NCBI GenBank assembly: GCA_965202795.1
Contig: OZ241848.1
Location: forward strand, 1,240,001 to 1,304,000
DNA from: JACOND01 sp965202795
GTDB lineage: Bacteria > Bdellovibrionota > Bdellovibrionia > Bdellovibrionales > UBA1609
Direction of reading: 5' to 3'
DNA length: 64,000 bases
Positions 61,762 to 64,000 of this stretch are shown here, in pieces. A model generated the notes under the pieces. It was not told the origin of the DNA, did no database searches, and saw only the letters and a list, made by a program, of their open reading frames with translations. The position numbers and the translations under genes were made by a program. Within the stretch, counting starts at the first letter, position 1. Each line of letters begins with the position of its first letter.

Positions 61762-63293
61762 GTCCCAGCAGTATAACAGACTTTTCAGCCACTGAAACGT
61801 CCTCCTCCCAACGCAATATTTCCCAATTATAGGTCCCAGCAGTATAACAGACTTTTCAGCCACTGAAACTTCTCAGCTACGGCCCAGAATTTTCAGATTT
61901 TAGGTCCCAGCAGTATAACAGACTTTTCAGCCACTGAAACACCGGATGGGCTTTCAGAGGCCCGGAGGGAGGAGGCGTCCCAGCAGTATAACAGACTTTT
62001 CAGCCACTGAAACTCCGCTATGCGGATGAACGCGAAGATCGGCTGAAGTCCCAGCAGTATAACAGACTTTTCAGCCACTGAAACTCCCCCGACTTTTAGC
62101 TTTGTGGAGGAGGCTTATTTGTCCCAGCAGTATAACAGACTTTTCAGCCACTGAAACGACTCGGTTGTCAAGTCCTCGCCGCTTTGCGTCACAGTCCCAG
62201 CAGTATAACAGACTTTTCAGCCACTGAAACTCCCCCGACTTTTAGCTTTGTGGAGGAGGCTTATTTGTCCCAGCAGTATAACAGACTTTTCAGCCACTGA
62301 AACGACTCGGTTGTCAAGTCCTCGCCGCTTTGCGTCACAGTCCCAGCAGTATAACAGACTTTTCAGCCACTGAAACTGGTAAAAGGGGCTTACAGACGAA
62401 TTTATTTTTGTGTCCCAGCAGTATAACAGACTTTTCAGCCACTGAAACGAAGAATCCTCAAGATCGCCAAGGTCAATGTCAGGTCCCAGCAGTATAACAG
62501 ACTTTTCAGCCACTGAAACTGGTAAAAGGGGCTTACAGACGAATTTATTTTTGTGTCCCAGCAGTATAACAGACTTTTCAGCCACTGAAACGAAGAATCC
62601 TCAAGATCGCCAAGGTCAATGTCAGGTCCCAGCAGTATAACAGACTTTTCAGCCACTGAAACAGTCCCGGTGTCGGGAACGGCGTCTCTGAGAATAAGTC
62701 CCAGCAGTATAACAGACTTTTCAGCCACTGAAACAGTCCCGGTGTCGGGAACGGCGTCTCTGAGAATAAGTCCCAGCAGTATAACAGACTTTTCAGCCAC
62801 TGAAACGACTCGGTTGTCAAGTCCTCGCCGCTTTGCGTCACAGTCCCAGCAGTATAACAGACTTTTCAGCCACTGAAACGGACTCAGACAGGAAATAAAA
62901 TCACGATCACAGCCGTCCCAGCAGTATAACAGACTTTTCAGCCACTGAAACCCTCCTCCGGGTCCCTGTTTTTCTTAGGCTTGAAGTCCCAGCAGTATAA
63001 CAGACTTTTCAGCCACTGAAACAAAATCTGAATTTCCGGGTCGTCGGGGACATTTTTGTCCCAGCAGTATAACAGACTTTTCAGCCACTGAAACCAAGGT
63101 TTTAGACGGCGGACTTTCAGAACGGCTGGGTCCCAGCAGCATTACAGACTTTTCAGCCACTGAAACCAAGGTTTTAGACGGCGGACTTTCAGAACGGCTG
63201 GGTCCCAGCAGCATTACAGACTTTTCAGCCACTGAAACGATTGCGCCAGCCGCTTAAAGAGAGAATGAGATAAGTCCCAGCAGTATAATGGAC
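61762..63293 (-). CRISPR. Type II-B CRISPR array, 21 full repeats, one partial repeat and 21 spacers
   Basis: The 37-bp repeat reads, in plus sense, GTCCCAGCAGTATAACAGAC then TTTTCAGCCACTGAAAC; its 3' half matches the Francisella II-B repeat. Full repeats start at 61762, 61833, 61904, 61977, 62048, 62121, 62194, 62267, 62340, 62412, 62483, 62555, 62626, 62698, 62770, 62843, 62915, 62986, 63058, 63130 and 63202. Those at 63130 and 63202 carry GCATTAC in place of GTATAAC. A partial repeat lies at 63274-63293. Spacers are 34-36 bp; 14 are different. Since the tracrRNA is complementary to the minus-strand reading, crRNAs run from right to left (5'-spacer-repeat-3'). Each repeat includes an internal TGTTATACT box in that sense. 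The 60-base stretch between 61700 and 61761 is the likely adaptation leader. Confidence 0.97.
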
Positions 63294-63378
63294 CCGGCGC
63301 ATGATGATGGCCGCGCCCATGGGCGTGGAAATCTCTCTGAAAGTTATGTTCCGGCGGTTTGATTTGCCGGGCGCGCGC

Positions 63379-64000
63379 TTAAGGCTGTTTTAAAGCCGCA
63401 AGATATCTGATCCAGCGCTGAAGGCCCGCTTCGTCATGCCAGTCTCCATGCCAGTAATGCCGGGGAATGTAAGGCTCATTATGCCCTCTTGGCCTGTTTC
63501 GCCATGCTTTCATGGGATACATCATCATGGCGCCGCCGGAGGGCAGCTTTGTATACGCTGCCTCCATATAAACAGAATCAGCTGCAGTCGCCGCCCCGAC
63601 ATGTATGACTCCCGGCATAGCCAAAATATAATCGGCAAAATCAAGACAGGCGCTTATGCAGGAGCTGTTTGCAAGAAAAAACACCCGGCCTTTGACCGGA
63701 TTTTTTGCTCTGTCTTTTGCCGCAGCTTTTAAATTTTTGTTTTCCCTCTGTCCGCGGGGCTGTCTGTAAAGCCTGTCTTTTGGCGCCGCTTTCATTTCCC
63801 TTATAAACTGCTTCATCTGGCCCGATAATTCCGAACTGGCAAGAAGCGCGCTTTTGAAAGTATGATTTTCCAGGCTCTCAATATTTTTTTGGGAGGCCCG
63901 CCATTCAATAAAAACATCTTGAAAATACGCCTCCTTTATGGCGCCCGCAAAATCCGCGCCCCAAAGGCTTTCAACTATTTTATGCCCCCACATGCCGTTT
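63379..64000 (-). CDS. S41-like peptidase, C-terminal part (5' end beyond the window)
   Basis: The open frame runs to the right edge, so only the last 207 or so codons are seen. The segment GRVFFLANSSCISACLDFAD, then PGVIHVGAATAADSVYMEAA and KLPSGGAMMMYPMKAWRNRP, resembles the end of S41/ClpP-fold peptidases: a nucleophile Ser in the loop before a helix, then the G-x-x-T/S substrate loop. The Ser in SSCISAC is the candidate nucleophile. The ATG at 63993 may be internal. The 85 bases between the array and its stop have no function I can see. Confidence 0.7.
   Translation of the reverse strand, partial: NGMWGHKIVESLWGADFAGAIKEAYFQDVFIEWRASQKNIESLENHTFKSALLASSELSGQMKQFIREMKAAPKDRLYRQPRGQRENKNLKAAAKDRAKNPVKGRVFFLANSSCISACLDFADYILAMPGVIHVGAATAADSVYMEAAYTKLPSGGAMMMYPMKAWRNRPRGHNEPYIPRHYWHGDWHDEAGLQRWIRYLAALKQP

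Noticed and set aside
61893..63232. Open frames on both strands through the CRISPR array with repeated SVAEKSVILLG or TDFSATET peptides
   Set aside because: They are translations of the 37-bp repeats; no start signals or protein family.

Overview
The window is about 64 kb of Gram-negative bacterial chromosome. It encodes many signal-peptide proteins and lipoproteins, an outer-membrane beta-barrel peptidase, undecaprenyl-diphosphate phosphatase, MurJ and a type IV prepilin-like protein. The core sequence is moderately GC-rich and full of A/T homopolymers; several start codons are TTG (purK, rpsT, hflX). The mix of secreted trypsin-like proteases, a Sel1-repeat protein, a twitch-type radical SAM enzyme and a SurA_N/PpiD-like anchor made me think of Bdellovibrionota or a related lineage. 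No rRNA or multi-gene marker is present, so that placement is a weak inference.

Layout. 0-2 kb: a prepilin-like gene with a (GA)29 tract and a beta-helix tail, then tRNA-Phe inside a repeat cluster. 2-14 kb: mostly housekeeping and secreted genes (serine protease with Sel1 repeats, a repeat protein, a transsulfuration enzyme, uppP, transaldolase/Fsa, purK, grxC, an APC permease). 14-36 kb: an accessory island. It holds a deleted type I R-M remnant, two AT-rich gene cassettes for secreted and membrane proteins, two tandem Rpn-type PD-(D/E)XK genes and a third broken one, dispersed REP-like palindromes, an intact IS630 element, a possible two-gene defence module and a large type IIG R-M enzyme. 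36-53 kb: core-like genes again (bioF, an ankyrin protein, a second trypsin-like lipoprotein, a PpiD-like protein, an orphan DNA methyltransferase, an outer-membrane metallopeptidase, a DAACS transporter, a GT2 glycosyltransferase, rpsT, murJ, hflX). 53-63 kb: a complete type II-B CRISPR-Cas locus. The right edge cuts an S41-like peptidase gene.

The most notable system is the CRISPR locus: cas9-cas1-cas2-cas4, tracrRNA and an array of 21 full repeats. Cas9 is 1874 residues, clearly longer than the 1629-residue Francisella novicida protein it resembles throughout. The tracrRNA lies on the minus strand between cas4 and the array. It has a clean sigma70-type promoter, an anti-repeat, a core almost identical to the Francisella tracrRNA, and a terminator hairpin. 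Read on the minus strand (crRNA sense), each repeat contains an extended -10 box (TGTTATACT) placed so that transcription would start at the spacer boundary. The truncated last repeat keeps the half with the -10 hexamer. This suggests that individual crRNAs are made from promoters inside the repeats, as known for Neisseria type II-C systems, but here in a type II-B system.

A second theme is repeat-driven plasticity. The same REP-like palindrome is scattered over the window, surrounds all three Rpn-type genes, and has been taken into the reading frame of one of them as six 23-residue repeats. Simple repeats at the 5' ends of the prepilin gene (GA29) and a serine protease gene (T10) look able to switch those surface or secreted products on and off.
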